This document shows, in pieces, positions 1 through 10,849 of a stretch of DNA of 64,000 nucleotides. The number at the start of each line of letters is the position of its first letter. Position 1 is the first letter of the stretch. This stretch comes from Cellulomonas sp. KRMCY2 (GTDB taxonomy: Bacteria; Actinomycetota; Actinomycetes; Actinomycetales; Cellulomonadaceae). Below the pieces are notes generated by a model. That model had not been told where the DNA came from. It saw nothing but the letters and a program-made list of their open reading frames with translations, and did no database searches. The translations under genes and the position numbers were made by a program. The stretch covers positions 744,001 through 808,000 of the forward strand of contig NZ_JAGF01000001.1 in the NCBI RefSeq assembly GCF_000526515.1. Direction: 5' to 3'.

Positions 1-949
1 CGACGTCGACCAGGCGGGCGTCGAGGCCCTCGACGGCCAGCGGGGAGTGGGTCAGCAGAGCAGGCACGGCGTCGGCGGCACTGGGCATGTCCGGGTAGCC
101 GAGGACGACCAGCACGGCGGCGTCGGCGATCGGCACCAGGGTGACGGTCGCCCCGAGGACCGTCACGAGGGTGCCCTCGGTGCCGACCAGCATCTTGGCG
201 AGGTCGCCGTCCCGCTCGGGCAGCAGGTGCTCGAGGGAGTAGCCCGAGACCTGGCGACTGAACCGACCGAGGTCGGTGCGCAGCGTGGTCAGGTTCGCCG
301 CGACGAGCGCCCCGAGCCCCGGCACCGCGTCGAGCGACCCGGCGCCGCGGCTCGCGGTGAACCGGCGGCCCTGACCGTCGACCACGTCGAGGCTCACGAC
401 GTTGTCGGCGGTCCGGCCGTAGGCGACGGCGTGCGGTCCGCACGCGTTGTTGCCGATCATCCCGCCGAGGGTCGCCCGGTTCTGCGTCGAGGGGTCCGGA
501 CCGAAGCGGAGCCCGTGCGGGCGCGCGGCGGACTGCAGGTCGCTCATGATCACGCCGGGCTGGACGACGGCGGTGCGGGCCTGCGGGTCGATCACGCCGA
601 TCCCGCGCAGGTGCTTGGAGGTGTCCACGACGATGCCCGGGCCGACGGCGTTGCCGGCGACCGACGTGCCGCCGCCGCGCATGGTCAGCGGCGTGCCGGT
701 GGTCCGCGCGACCTCGACGACCGCGAGCACGTCGTCCACGTCCCGCGGGAACACCACGACCTGCGGCACGACGCGGTAGTTCGACGCGTCGGTCGTGTAC
801 TCGGCCCGGCGCCGCGAGGTGTGGTCGACCTCCCCCGAGACGGCGGCTCTCAGCAGGTGGACGAGGTCCTTCGTCGCGGTCGTCCCGCCGGGTGCGGCGG
901 GCGCACCGGGCGCAGCGGCGCCGTGGGAGTCTGAGATCGCAGTCGACAC
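1..949 (-). CDS. FAD-binding (probably FAD + Fe-S) oxidoreductase, 5' part only
   Basis: The first 316 residues of a flavoprotein that runs off the left edge of the window. Residues about 84-98 carry the glycine-rich FAD-binding segment TMRGGGTSVAGN, and NNACGPHAVAYGRTADN near residue 160 is typical of the large D-lactate/2-hydroxyacid dehydrogenase-like family (YdiJ type), whose members usually have a C-terminal oxidase domain followed by 4Fe-4S clusters. That C-terminal half is not in view, so the Fe-S part is inferred from the N-terminal match. The GTG start at 949 precedes MSTAISDSHG, a short low-complexity leader before the conserved region. It would oxidise a 2-hydroxy acid and pass electrons to a membrane or cytosolic acceptor; the substrate cannot be read from the sequence. 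Confidence 0.8.
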   Translation of the reverse strand, partial: MSTAISDSHGAAAPGAPAAPGGTTATKDLVHLLRAAVSGEVDHTSRRRAEYTTDASNYRVVPQVVVFPRDVDDVLAVVEVARTTGTPLTMRGGGTSVAGNAVGPGIVVDTSKHLRGIGVIDPQARTAVVQPGVIMSDLQSAARPHGLRFGPDPSTQNRATLGGMIGNNACGPHAVAYGRTADNVVSLDVVDGQGRRFTASRGAGSLDAVPGLGALVAANLTTLRTDLGRFSRQVSGYSLEHLLPERDGDLAKMLVGTEGTLVTVLGATVTLVPIADAAVLVVLGYPDMPSAADAVPALLTHSPLAVEGLDARLVDV

Positions 950-994
950 GGCCCGATCCTGCCACGCGGGACCCCCGCAGCGACCGGGACGTCC

Positions 995-1074
995 GCCCCG
1001 GCGTGCGGAAGCCTGCCCCGGTGTGCGGACCCGCGCCCCGGCGTACGGACCTCTGCCCCGGCGTGCGGACGGCC
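995..1074. repeat. four-copy 20-bp intergenic tandem array
   Basis: Four imperfect 20-bp units begin at 995, 1015, 1035 and 1055, each starting GCCCCGG(C/T)GT(G/A)CGGA and differing mainly in the last six bases. The array fills the gap between the oxidoreductase start and the osmC stop. It does not look coding and has no clear dyad symmetry. Confidence 0.75.
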
Positions 1075-1144
1075 GGTACCGGGTCCAGCCTGGAGGCAGC
1101 AACCGGGAGGAGACCGGTGTGTGCAGGGCCAGCCGGCAGCCGGG

Positions 1145-1582
1145 TCAGACGAGCGCGGCGTCCAGGGAGATCGCCACGCCGGTCAGGGCCTTGCTCACCG
1201 GGCAGGTCTCCTTGGCCGACTGGGCCGCCGCGGCGAAGCCGGCCGCGTCGAGACCCTCGACCTCGGCGCGCACCGTGAGCAGGATCCCGCTCAGGTGGAA
1301 CCCGCCTGCCGGGTCCGGGCCGAACGACACGTCAGCGGTGATCTCGAGGCTGTGCGGCGTACCGCCCGCCTCACCGATCAGGGCGGACAGCTGCATCGCG
1401 AAGCAGGACGAGTGCGCGGCCGCGATGAGCTCCTCGGGGCTCGTGCTGGCGTCGGCGTCCTGGGAGACCCGCTTGGGCCAGGACACGTCGAAGGTGCCGA
1501 GCCTCGAGCTCGACAGCTCGACCTGGCCGCCGCCGTCGGCGAGCGTGCCGTTCCAGGCGGTGCGAGCTGAGCGTGTTGCCAT
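1145..1582 (-). CDS. osmC: OsmC-family peroxiredoxin
   Basis: A 145-residue protein of the normal OsmC length. The two redox cysteines of the family are present: Cys60 in AAHSSCFAM and Cys127 in KETCPVSKAL; the first context, SPEELIAAAHSSCF, closely matches E. coli OsmC. OsmC proteins reduce organic hydroperoxides in the cytoplasm with thiol or lipoyl reductants. The ATG at 1582 is preferred because GGAGG lies about six bases upstream. It stands alone, convergent neither with the oxidoreductase nor the methyltransferase; the latter is divergent from it 144 bp away. Confidence 0.92.
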   Translation of the reverse strand: MATRSARTAWNGTLADGGGQVELSSSRLGTFDVSWPKRVSQDADASTSPEELIAAAHSSCFAMQLSALIGEAGGTPHSLEITADVSFGPDPAGGFHLSGILLTVRAEVEGLDAAGFAAAAQSAKETCPVSKALTGVAISLDAALV

Positions 1583-1726
1583 GGTGGACCTCCAGGTGGG
1601 CGGCTCGTCCGGGACCGCGGCAGGCGCCGCGGCGGACGTCCCGACGGTATCCCGATGGTCAGCGGACGGCATCCGGGTGCGCTGCGGCCGGGCGGACGGC
1701 GGCCTGGCGGACGGCGGCCGGTCACG

Positions 1727-2305
1727 ATGAGCCGGACGCTGCCGCCCAGGGACCGCGTCGACGAGGCGTTCGACGCCCTGCCGCGGCGGCTGTTCCTGCC
1801 GGCCCGTGAGCGTGCCCACGCGCACGAGGACCGGCCGATCGTCATCGGGCACGGCCAGACGAGCTCCCAGCCGAGCACCGTCGCCACGATGCTCCGGCTG
1901 CTCGACGTGCACCGCGGGGCGAAGGTGCTCGACGTCGGTGCCGGGTCGGGGTGGACGACGGCGCTCCTCGCGCACCTGGTCGGGCCCACGGGCACGGTGC
2001 TCGGCGTCGAGCTCGAGCCCGAGCTCGCTTCCTGGGGGGAGGCCAACCTCGCGGCGACCGACCAGCCATGGGCGAGCATCGAGCCGGTGCCGCCCGGTGT
2101 CCTCGGCGCACCGCAGGCTGCCCCGTTCGACCGGGTCCTGGTCTCGGCCGAGGCCCGGGAGGTGCCCGCCGAGCTCGTCGGACAGCTCACCGGCGACGGG
2201 CGCATGGTCGCGCCCGTCGCCGGTGGCCTGTCAGTGGTCCAGCGGGGTCCGGACCGCGTCACCGTGACGCGGTTCGAGGGCTACCAGTTCGTACCGCTCC
2301 GGTGA
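1727..2305 (+). CDS. protein-L-isoaspartate O-methyltransferase-like protein
   Basis: A 192-residue class I SAM-dependent methyltransferase. Residues 67-76 contain the SAM motif VLDVGAGSGW, and the upstream IGHGQTSSQPSTVATMLRLL segment is the PCMT signature region that contacts the isoaspartyl substrate. The family methylates abnormal L-isoaspartyl residues so they can revert to aspartate. The ATG at 1727 gives the usual family length; a longer in-frame start at 1655 would add a repetitive Arg/Gly-rich tail that looks non-coding. No strong ribosome-binding site is visible. It converges on ppdK with only 30 bp between stops. Confidence 0.85.
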   Translation: MSRTLPPRDRVDEAFDALPRRLFLPARERAHAHEDRPIVIGHGQTSSQPSTVATMLRLLDVHRGAKVLDVGAGSGWTTALLAHLVGPTGTVLGVELEPELASWGEANLAATDQPWASIEPVPPGVLGAPQAAPFDRVLVSAEAREVPAELVGQLTGDGRMVAPVAGGLSVVQRGPDRVTVTRFEGYQFVPLR

Positions 2306-2335
2306 GCCACGTCCGCCGACCTCGTCCGCCGGGTC

Positions 2336-5053
2336 TCAGCGGGTGTCGCTCCCCAACCCGCTGACCGACGCACGACCCGCCTCGAGCCGGGCGACCGGGA
2401 CGCGGAACGGCGAGCAGGACACGTAGTCGAGGCCCACCTCGTGGAAGAAGTGGATCGACTCCGGGTCGCCACCGTGCTCCCCGCACACGCCGAGGACGAT
2501 GTCGGGGCGCGCTGCCCGACCCTCCTCGACGGCGATCCGCACCAGGCGGCCGACGCCGCTGCGGTCGACCGTCTCGAACGGCGACACCGAGATCACGCCG
2601 CGCTCGGTGTACTCGGGGAAGAAGGCGCTCTCGACGTCGTCCCGCGAGAAGCCCCACGTGGTCTGCGTCAGGTCGTTGGTCCCGAAGGAGAAGAACTCCG
2701 CGACCCCTGCCATCCGGTCGGCCGTCAGGGCCGCCCTGGGCAGCTCGATCATCGCGCCGATCGGGATGTGCAGCTCGACGCCCTCGGCGGCCGAGACCTC
2801 GGCGAGGATCTCCTCCGCCTCGTCCCGGATCAGGTGCAGCTCCATGACCGACGCAGCCAGCGGGATCATGATCTCCGCGTGCGGCTTGCCGCCGTCCCGC
2901 AGGCGCTGGGCTGCCGCCTCGGCGACGGCCCGGATCTGCAGGGCGAACAGGCCCGGCACCACGATGCCCAGACGCACGCCACGCAGACCGAGCATCGGGT
3001 TGGCCTCGTGCATGCGCTGCACCGCGGCGAGCATCACCTTGTCCCGCTCGACGTCGGCACCCGTCTCGCCCCGCTCGGCCGCGAGCGCGACCTTGACCGA
3101 CATCTCCGTGAGGTCGGGCAGGAACTCGTGCAGCGGCGGGTCGATCAGCCGGATGGTGGTCGGCAGCCCGTCCATCTGCTCGAGGATGTCGATGAAGTCG
3201 GCACGCTGCAGCGGCAGGAGCGCCGCGAGCGCGGCCTCTCGCTCCGCGTCCTCGTTGGCGAGGATCAGCCGCTCGATGAGCACCCGGCGCTCGCCGAGGA
3301 ACATGTGCTCGGTGCGGCACAGACCGATGCCCTGGGCGCCCCAGATCCGTGCCCGGTGCGCGTCCTCCGCGGTGTCGGCGTTGGCGTGCACGCGCAGCCG
3401 GCGGACGCCGTCCGCGTGGGTCAGGATGCGGTCCACGGCCTCCACCAGGTCGCGGGTGTCCTCGTCCGCGGCGTGCGCGAGCGCGACCTCGAGACCCTCC
3501 TCGAGGTACTCCACGACGGGCGACGGCACCACGGGGACGTCCCCGAGGAAGATGTCGCCGGTCGACCCGTCGATCGCGATGACCTCACCCTCGCCGATGA
3601 CCCGCTTGCCGACCTTGATCTCCTTGGCCTTGACGTTGACGTCGAGCTTCTCGGCGCCGACGACGCACGTGGTGCCCATCCCGCGGGCCACGACGGCGGC
3701 GTGCGACGTCTTGCCACCGCGCGAGGTGAGCACGCCGACCGCGGCGATCATGCCGCCGAGGTCGTCGGGGTTCGTCTCGCGGCGCACCAGGATGACTGCC
3801 TTGCCCTCGGCGGCCCACGCCTGCGCGGTGACCGAGTCGAACACGACCTGCCCGACGGCGGCCCCCGGCGACGCGGCCATGCCCGTCGCGAGCAGGGTGC
3901 GCTTCGCCTCGCTGTCGAACTGCGGGAACATCAGCTTGCTGAGCTGGGCACCGGTGACCCGCTCGAGCGCCTCGTCGAGCGTGATCAGGTGCTCGTCGAC
4001 GAGCTGCGTCGCGATCCGGAACGCTGCCGCGGCGGTCCGCTTGCCGACCCGGGTCTGCAGCATCCACAGCTTGCCGCGCTCGACGGTGAACTCGATGTCG
4101 CACAGGTCGCGGTAGTGCGTCTCGAGCCGGCGCATGGCCTGCCGCAGGTCCGCGAAGGACGTCGGGTCGAGCTTCTCGAAGTCCGCGAGGCTCAGGGTGT
4201 TGCGGATGCCCGCGACGACGTCCTCGCCCTGGGCGTTCGGCAGGTAGTCGCCGTAGTCGCCGGTCATGCCGGTCGAGGGGTCACGCGTGAAGCAGACGCC
4301 GGTGCCCGAGTCGGAGCCCAGGTTGCCGAACACCATGGTGACCACGTTGACCGCGGTGCCCAGGTCGTTGGGGATGCGCTCGCGGCGGCGGTAGAGGCGG
4401 GCCCGGTCGGTGTTCCAGGAGTTGAACACCGCGGTGATCGCGAGGTCGAGCTGCTCGCGCGGGTGCTGCGGGAACTCGCGACCGGTCTCGTCACGGACGA
4501 TCGTCTTGAACTGCTCGACCAGCTCTTCGAGGTCCTTCGCGTTCAGGTCGGTGTCGGCGGCCGCGCCCCGCACGTGCTTCATCGCGTCGAGCGCGTGGGC
4601 GAACTTGTCGCCGTCGATGTCCAGGACCGTCTTGCCGAACATCTGGATGAGCCGGCGGTAGGAGTCCCACGCGAAGCGCTCGTCGTCGGAGAACTTGGCC
4701 AGACCCTGCACCGATGCGTCGTTGAGGCCGATGTTCAGGACCGTGTCCATCATGCCCGGCATGGAGAACTTGGCACCCGAGCGCACGGAGACGAGCAGCG
4801 GGTCGTGGAAGTCGCCGAGCGAGCGGCCGACGGCGTCCTCGAGGCGCCGCAGGGCCATCGTGACCTCGACCCGGACCTCGGCCGGCAGCGCACCGCTCGT
4901 CATGTACTCACGGCACGCCTCGGTCGTGATGATGAACCCGGGCGGAACCGGAAGACCCAGGCGGGTCATCTCGGCGAGGTTGGCCCCCTTGCCACCGAGC
5001 AGATCCTTCTGGTCCTTGTTGCCCTCGCTGAAGTCGTAGACGTACTTGGCCAC
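2336..5053 (-). CDS. ppdK: pyruvate, phosphate dikinase
   Basis: A 905-residue enzyme of full family length. It interconverts pyruvate + ATP + Pi and PEP + AMP + PPi. The N-terminal ATP-grasp domain begins KYVYDFSEGN and contains LLGGKGANLAEM; the swivelling phosphohistidine domain has LTSRGGKTSHAAV with the carrier His at about residue 451; the C-terminal PEP/pyruvate barrel has the conserved Cys at about residue 857 in GVCGEHGGDP. The GTG at 5053 (VAKYVYDF) is preferred because GAGAGG sits about six bases upstream; an ATG at 5098 is a longer alternative. It is transcribed divergently from the H+-pyrophosphatase gene, whose product would remove the PPi made in the PEP-forming direction. Confidence 0.96.
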   Translation of the reverse strand: MAKYVYDFSEGNKDQKDLLGGKGANLAEMTRLGLPVPPGFIITTEACREYMTSGALPAEVRVEVTMALRRLEDAVGRSLGDFHDPLLVSVRSGAKFSMPGMMDTVLNIGLNDASVQGLAKFSDDERFAWDSYRRLIQMFGKTVLDIDGDKFAHALDAMKHVRGAAADTDLNAKDLEELVEQFKTIVRDETGREFPQHPREQLDLAITAVFNSWNTDRARLYRRRERIPNDLGTAVNVVTMVFGNLGSDSGTGVCFTRDPSTGMTGDYGDYLPNAQGEDVVAGIRNTLSLADFEKLDPTSFADLRQAMRRLETHYRDLCDIEFTVERGKLWMLQTRVGKRTAAAAFRIATQLVDEHLITLDEALERVTGAQLSKLMFPQFDSEAKRTLLATGMAASPGAAVGQVVFDSVTAQAWAAEGKAVILVRRETNPDDLGGMIAAVGVLTSRGGKTSHAAVVARGMGTTCVVGAEKLDVNVKAKEIKVGKRVIGEGEVIAIDGSTGDIFLGDVPVVPSPVVEYLEEGLEVALAHAADEDTRDLVEAVDRILTHADGVRRLRVHANADTAEDAHRARIWGAQGIGLCRTEHMFLGERRVLIERLILANEDAEREAALAALLPLQRADFIDILEQMDGLPTTIRLIDPPLHEFLPDLTEMSVKVALAAERGETGADVERDKVMLAAVQRMHEANPMLGLRGVRLGIVVPGLFALQIRAVAEAAAQRLRDGGKPHAEIMIPLAASVMELHLIRDEAEEILAEVSAAEGVELHIPIGAMIELPRAALTADRMAGVAEFFSFGTNDLTQTTWGFSRDDVESAFFPEYTERGVISVSPFETVDRSGVGRLVRIAVEEGRAARPDIVLGVCGEHGGDPESIHFFHEVGLDYVSCSPFRVPVARLEAGRASVSGLGSDTR

Positions 5054-5271
5054 GATGCGCCTCTCTACGCGGGACGCCTGCCCCGTTGCCGGCGTCACGT
5101 CCCCTTAGGGTGCGCCAAGACCGCAATTGGCTTGGGGGACCTTGGGCCCCTGAGTCATCAGATGGTCACGGCCTGGTCAGCCTGAGCCGAAAGTCACAGG
5201 TTCGGGACCCCTGGCAGTCCTAGCGTCTGAGGAGACAGCAGTGTCGCTTCTCACCCACGCCCGAGGCAACC

Positions 5272-8027
<2,756 letters not shown>

Positions 8028-8031
<4 letters not shown>

Positions 8032-9077
8032 AGGTCGCAGTGCGGTACGCGGCAGCACACGTTGATGCCGATGGTCATGTCACGGAGCACGACGCCGGCG
8101 CCACCCTGGTCCGGCGGCTGCTCCGGGTCTTCCCGGGCGCGCTGCTGATCGGGCCCGGCGCCCGGCAGTGCGCCGGGTTCGAGATGATCCCGCTCGAGTT
8201 CGTCGACGGTGCGACGACGGTCGTGATCAACATGGACGTCATCGACTCGGTCGGCGTCTGGCAGACGCTCAAGGCCGGCTGCGACGAGCCGCACCTGATG
8301 AACTTCGTGTGGTGGAACACCTCGCAGTTCACCCACACGGTGCAGCGGACCGCCCTCGCGCTGTCCTGTGCCCTGTTCCCGACCTTCGCGAACTCGGCGC
8401 GCACCGCGAGCGAGGTCCGCGAGATCGTCTCGGCGTGGACCATCCAGTCGCTCGCCGAGAAGGCCCAGATCGCCTGGGTGAACCTCGGCATCCGCCTCGA
8501 GCACGTGCAGCCCCGTCAGGAGCCGTCCGTCCCCGTGGTGCTCTACCCGGCGATCTACCTGTCGGAGCGCAAGCAGCCACAGCTGTTCCTCGACGTGGTC
8601 GAGCGCGTGGTCAGGCGCACGCCGATCAAGGTGGAGGCCAGGCTGCACGAGTCGCACCTGATCTCCGAGAAGGCGATGGGCCTCTCCCGGCACGACTGGT
8701 CCTGGGTCGGTCCGCTGACGGCGAGCCGGGACAGCTACTGGGAGGCGCTCGCGCGCACGACGGCGTTCCTCGCGACCGCCACCGAGGAGTCCTACGGCCT
8801 GGAGTACATCGAGGCCCTGGTCGCCGGCGCCGTCGGCATCTTCCCGGACCGCCCGTGGGTGCACGCGATCCTGCCTGCGGGGTACCCGTTCATCTTCCGG
8901 ACGCCCGCGGAGGCCGAGGAGATGCTCTACCGCGCGGTCACCGACACCGCCGCGTGCCGCCGCGAGCTCGACGCTGCTGCCGGTGGCAGCTTCGCCGAGT
9001 GGCTGCGCACCCGGCATGACGACGACCTGTTCGAGAAGGCCATCGCCGACCAGGTCAGTGCCTGGTTCGGCCGCTGA
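8028..9077 (+). CDS. GT-B-type glycosyltransferase
   Basis: A 349-residue protein whose C-terminal third has the GT-B acceptor/nucleotide-sugar signature: FLATATEESYGLEYIEALVAGAVGIFPD contains the E-x7-E spacing and small-residue loop of family 4-like transferases. The N-terminal half is unlike well-known enzymes and contains a DEPHLMNFVWWNTSQF segment. The ATG overlaps the hppA stop by four bases, so the two are almost certainly translated from one mRNA. The acceptor is unknown; no signal peptide or membrane helix is evident, so it should act on the cytoplasmic side. A hairpin just after the stop ends the transcript. Confidence 0.7.
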
Positions 9078-9088
9078 CCCACCGACGT

Positions 9089-9124
9089 CGCGCCCGGTCG
9101 CAGATCGCCCTGCGGCCGGGCGCG
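9089..9124. terminator. bidirectional hairpin between convergent genes
   Basis: CGCGCCCGG (9089-9097) pairs with CCGGGCGCG (9116-9124), and the inner CGCAG/CTGCG (9099-9103 with 9110-9114) extends it around a six-base loop. It lies between the glycosyltransferase stop and the convergent SDR gene. There is no T-run, as is usual in such GC-rich genomes. Confidence 0.65.
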
Positions 9125-9167
9125 TCCGTGTCTCCGCCCGGTGCAGGCGCTGGGGGGACCGCGCCGG

Positions 9168-10070
9168 TCAGGCGTGCAGCGGGTCCGTGGGGCCGTAGGG
9201 CACCATGCGCAGGGTCCGGGCGTCGTTGACGATGATGTCGTACGCACGGGCGGCGAGCTCGGCGACGGTGTCGCTGCCCGCCCGCAGGTACCGCCCCGAC
9301 AGTGCGTCCAGGGTGCCGTCGCCGATGGCCAGGAGCAGCTCGAGGCTCGCCTCGGCCGGGGTCCACTCGGTCCGGTCGCCGTGCGTGGGCATGGTGGCGG
9401 TCATGTCGGTGGCGACGACGCCGGGTGCGAGGTCGAACACCCGCAGACCCTCGTCGCGGTACTGGGTGTCGAGCAGGGTCGTCAGGCGGAACAGGGCGCC
9501 CTTGCTGATCGCGTACCCCGTGTAGCCGGGCATCCCCCGATGGCCGGCGCCGGAGTTGATGTTCACGATCCGCCCTCCGCCACGGGCGAGCATCCCGGGC
9601 AGCAGGGCGCGGCTGACCAGCATCGGACCCCGCACGTTGGTCTCGATCACCCGCCAGGAGTCCTCGACGTCGTCCTGCGCGAACGGCACCTCGCGCTGCT
9701 CGACCACGCCGGCGTTGTTCACCAGCAGACCGACACCGCCGGCCGGCTCGAGTCCCGACTCGATCTCCTCGACCGCCGCCCGCACACCCGGGCCGTCCGT
9801 GACGTCGACGGCCACCACCAGCGTCCTGGGCGTCGGCCCGGCCGCGTCGCGGGCGCGGGCGGCGATCTCCGCGGCGACCGCGTCCAGGTGGCTCCGGGTG
9901 CGCCCCACCAGGGCGAGCTGATAGCCGTTCGCGGCCAACCCGATGGCCAGGCCCCGGCCGATGCCCCGGCCGGCTCCGGTGACGACAGCGGTTCGCGGTG
10001 CCTCGACGAACGGACCTGCATGCTGGCTCGGGACGGGGTTGACGGGTGGCTCACGGTCGGCGTCGCTCAT
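9168..10070 (-). CDS. short-chain dehydrogenase/reductase
   Basis: A 300-residue classical SDR. The NAD(P)-binding motif TGAGRGIG lies near residue 32, LLVNNAGVVEQ is the NNAG motif, NINSGAG supplies the catalytic Ser, and GYTGYAISKG gives the catalytic Tyr-x3-Lys. GRTRSHLDAV after the second strand has an Arg that favours NADPH. The first 25 residues are a disordered-looking extension. The substrate is not predictable. It is a single gene convergent with the hppA-glycosyltransferase operon. Confidence 0.88.
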   Translation of the reverse strand: MSDADREPPVNPVPSQHAGPFVEAPRTAVVTGAGRGIGRGLAIGLAANGYQLALVGRTRSHLDAVAAEIAARARDAAGPTPRTLVVAVDVTDGPGVRAAVEEIESGLEPAGGVGLLVNNAGVVEQREVPFAQDDVEDSWRVIETNVRGPMLVSRALLPGMLARGGGRIVNINSGAGHRGMPGYTGYAISKGALFRLTTLLDTQYRDEGLRVFDLAPGVVATDMTATMPTHGDRTEWTPAEASLELLLAIGDGTLDALSGRYLRAGSDTVAELAARAYDIIVNDARTLRMVPYGPTDPLHA

Positions 10071-10145
10071 GGCTCCATCCTGGAGCCTCTGGTCCCGCGG
10101 AACCAGCCGGAGAGTCCTGGAGAACTGAGCCGGTGGCGCCGGGGG

Positions 10146-10784
10146 TCAGGTCGTCGGAGGCACCGTCGATCGGCGCATGGCGAGCAGGACCAGGTCGGCC
10201 CGGTGCGGGACGCCGTAGCGCTCGTCGCCGTAGGGGAAGTCGTACCGCTCACCGGTGAGCACGAAACCCCGTCGCTCGTACCAGGCGATCAGCTCGGGGC
10301 GCTGGGCCAGGACGGTGATCTCGAGCTCGGACCCTCCCCAGGTCACGTCCGCCCACGACTGGGCCGCATCGAGGACCGTCCGACCGATCCCGCGGCCCTG
10401 CAGACCGGGGCGGACCGCGAGCATGCCGAGGTACGCGCCCGACTCCCGCCGCTCGAGGTGGCAGCAGGCGAGGATCGGCGCGCTCGGCGCACCGTCGGGC
10501 TCGTCGGCCACGGCACCGTCCGGACCGTCGACGGCCCGACCCTGCAGGCCGGGGGTCTCGGCGTGCCGGGCGAGCAGGACGACACTCCCCGACCGACCGA
10601 GGAGGTCGCGGACCATGGCGGCGTCGACGCGCTGGCCGCCGAGCAGATCAGCCTCCGTCGTCCAGCCCGAGCGGCTCTCCTCGGCCCGGTAGGCCGAGTG
10701 GACGAGCGCCGCGACGGCCGCGGCGTCATCGACGGTCGCCGCCCGGACGGCCACGACCGGCTGGCTGCGGGTGAGGTCCGGCAC
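10146..10784 (-). CDS. GNAT-family N-acetyltransferase
   Basis: A 212-residue acetyltransferase. The acetyl-CoA pyrophosphate loop is visible as LAVRPGLQGRGIGRTVLDAA, followed by LIAWYERRGFVLTGE, the conserved helix-strand after motif A/B. A poorly conserved insert (residues about 80-110) separates the N-terminal substrate part. The GTG at 10784 is chosen because the longer frame runs into the adjacent gene. The substrate is unknown. Confidence 0.8.
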   Translation of the reverse strand: MPDLTRSQPVVAVRAATVDDAAAVAALVHSAYRAEESRSGWTTEADLLGGQRVDAAMVRDLLGRSGSVVLLARHAETPGLQGRAVDGPDGAVADEPDGAPSAPILACCHLERRESGAYLGMLAVRPGLQGRGIGRTVLDAAQSWADVTWGGSELEITVLAQRPELIAWYERRGFVLTGERYDFPYGDERYGVPHRADLVLLAMRRSTVPPTT

Positions 10785-10810
10785 GGGCCCATCATGCCCG
10801 ACCACGGAGG

Positions 10811-10840
10811 GCGGGTGAGGGCAGGTGAGGGCAGGTGAGG
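10811..10840. repeat. three-copy 10-bp tandem repeat
   Basis: Three near-identical decamers, GC(G/A)GGTGAGG, lie between the GNAT start and the stop of the MinD-like gene. No function is apparent. Confidence 0.6.
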
Positions 10841-10849
10841 GCAGAGCGG

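Noticed and set aside
2441-5185. A 914-codon open frame on the plus strand, antiparallel to ppdK
   Set aside because: It is a by-product of GC-rich codon bias opposite a certain gene; its product is His/Arg/Asp-rich low complexity with no domain.
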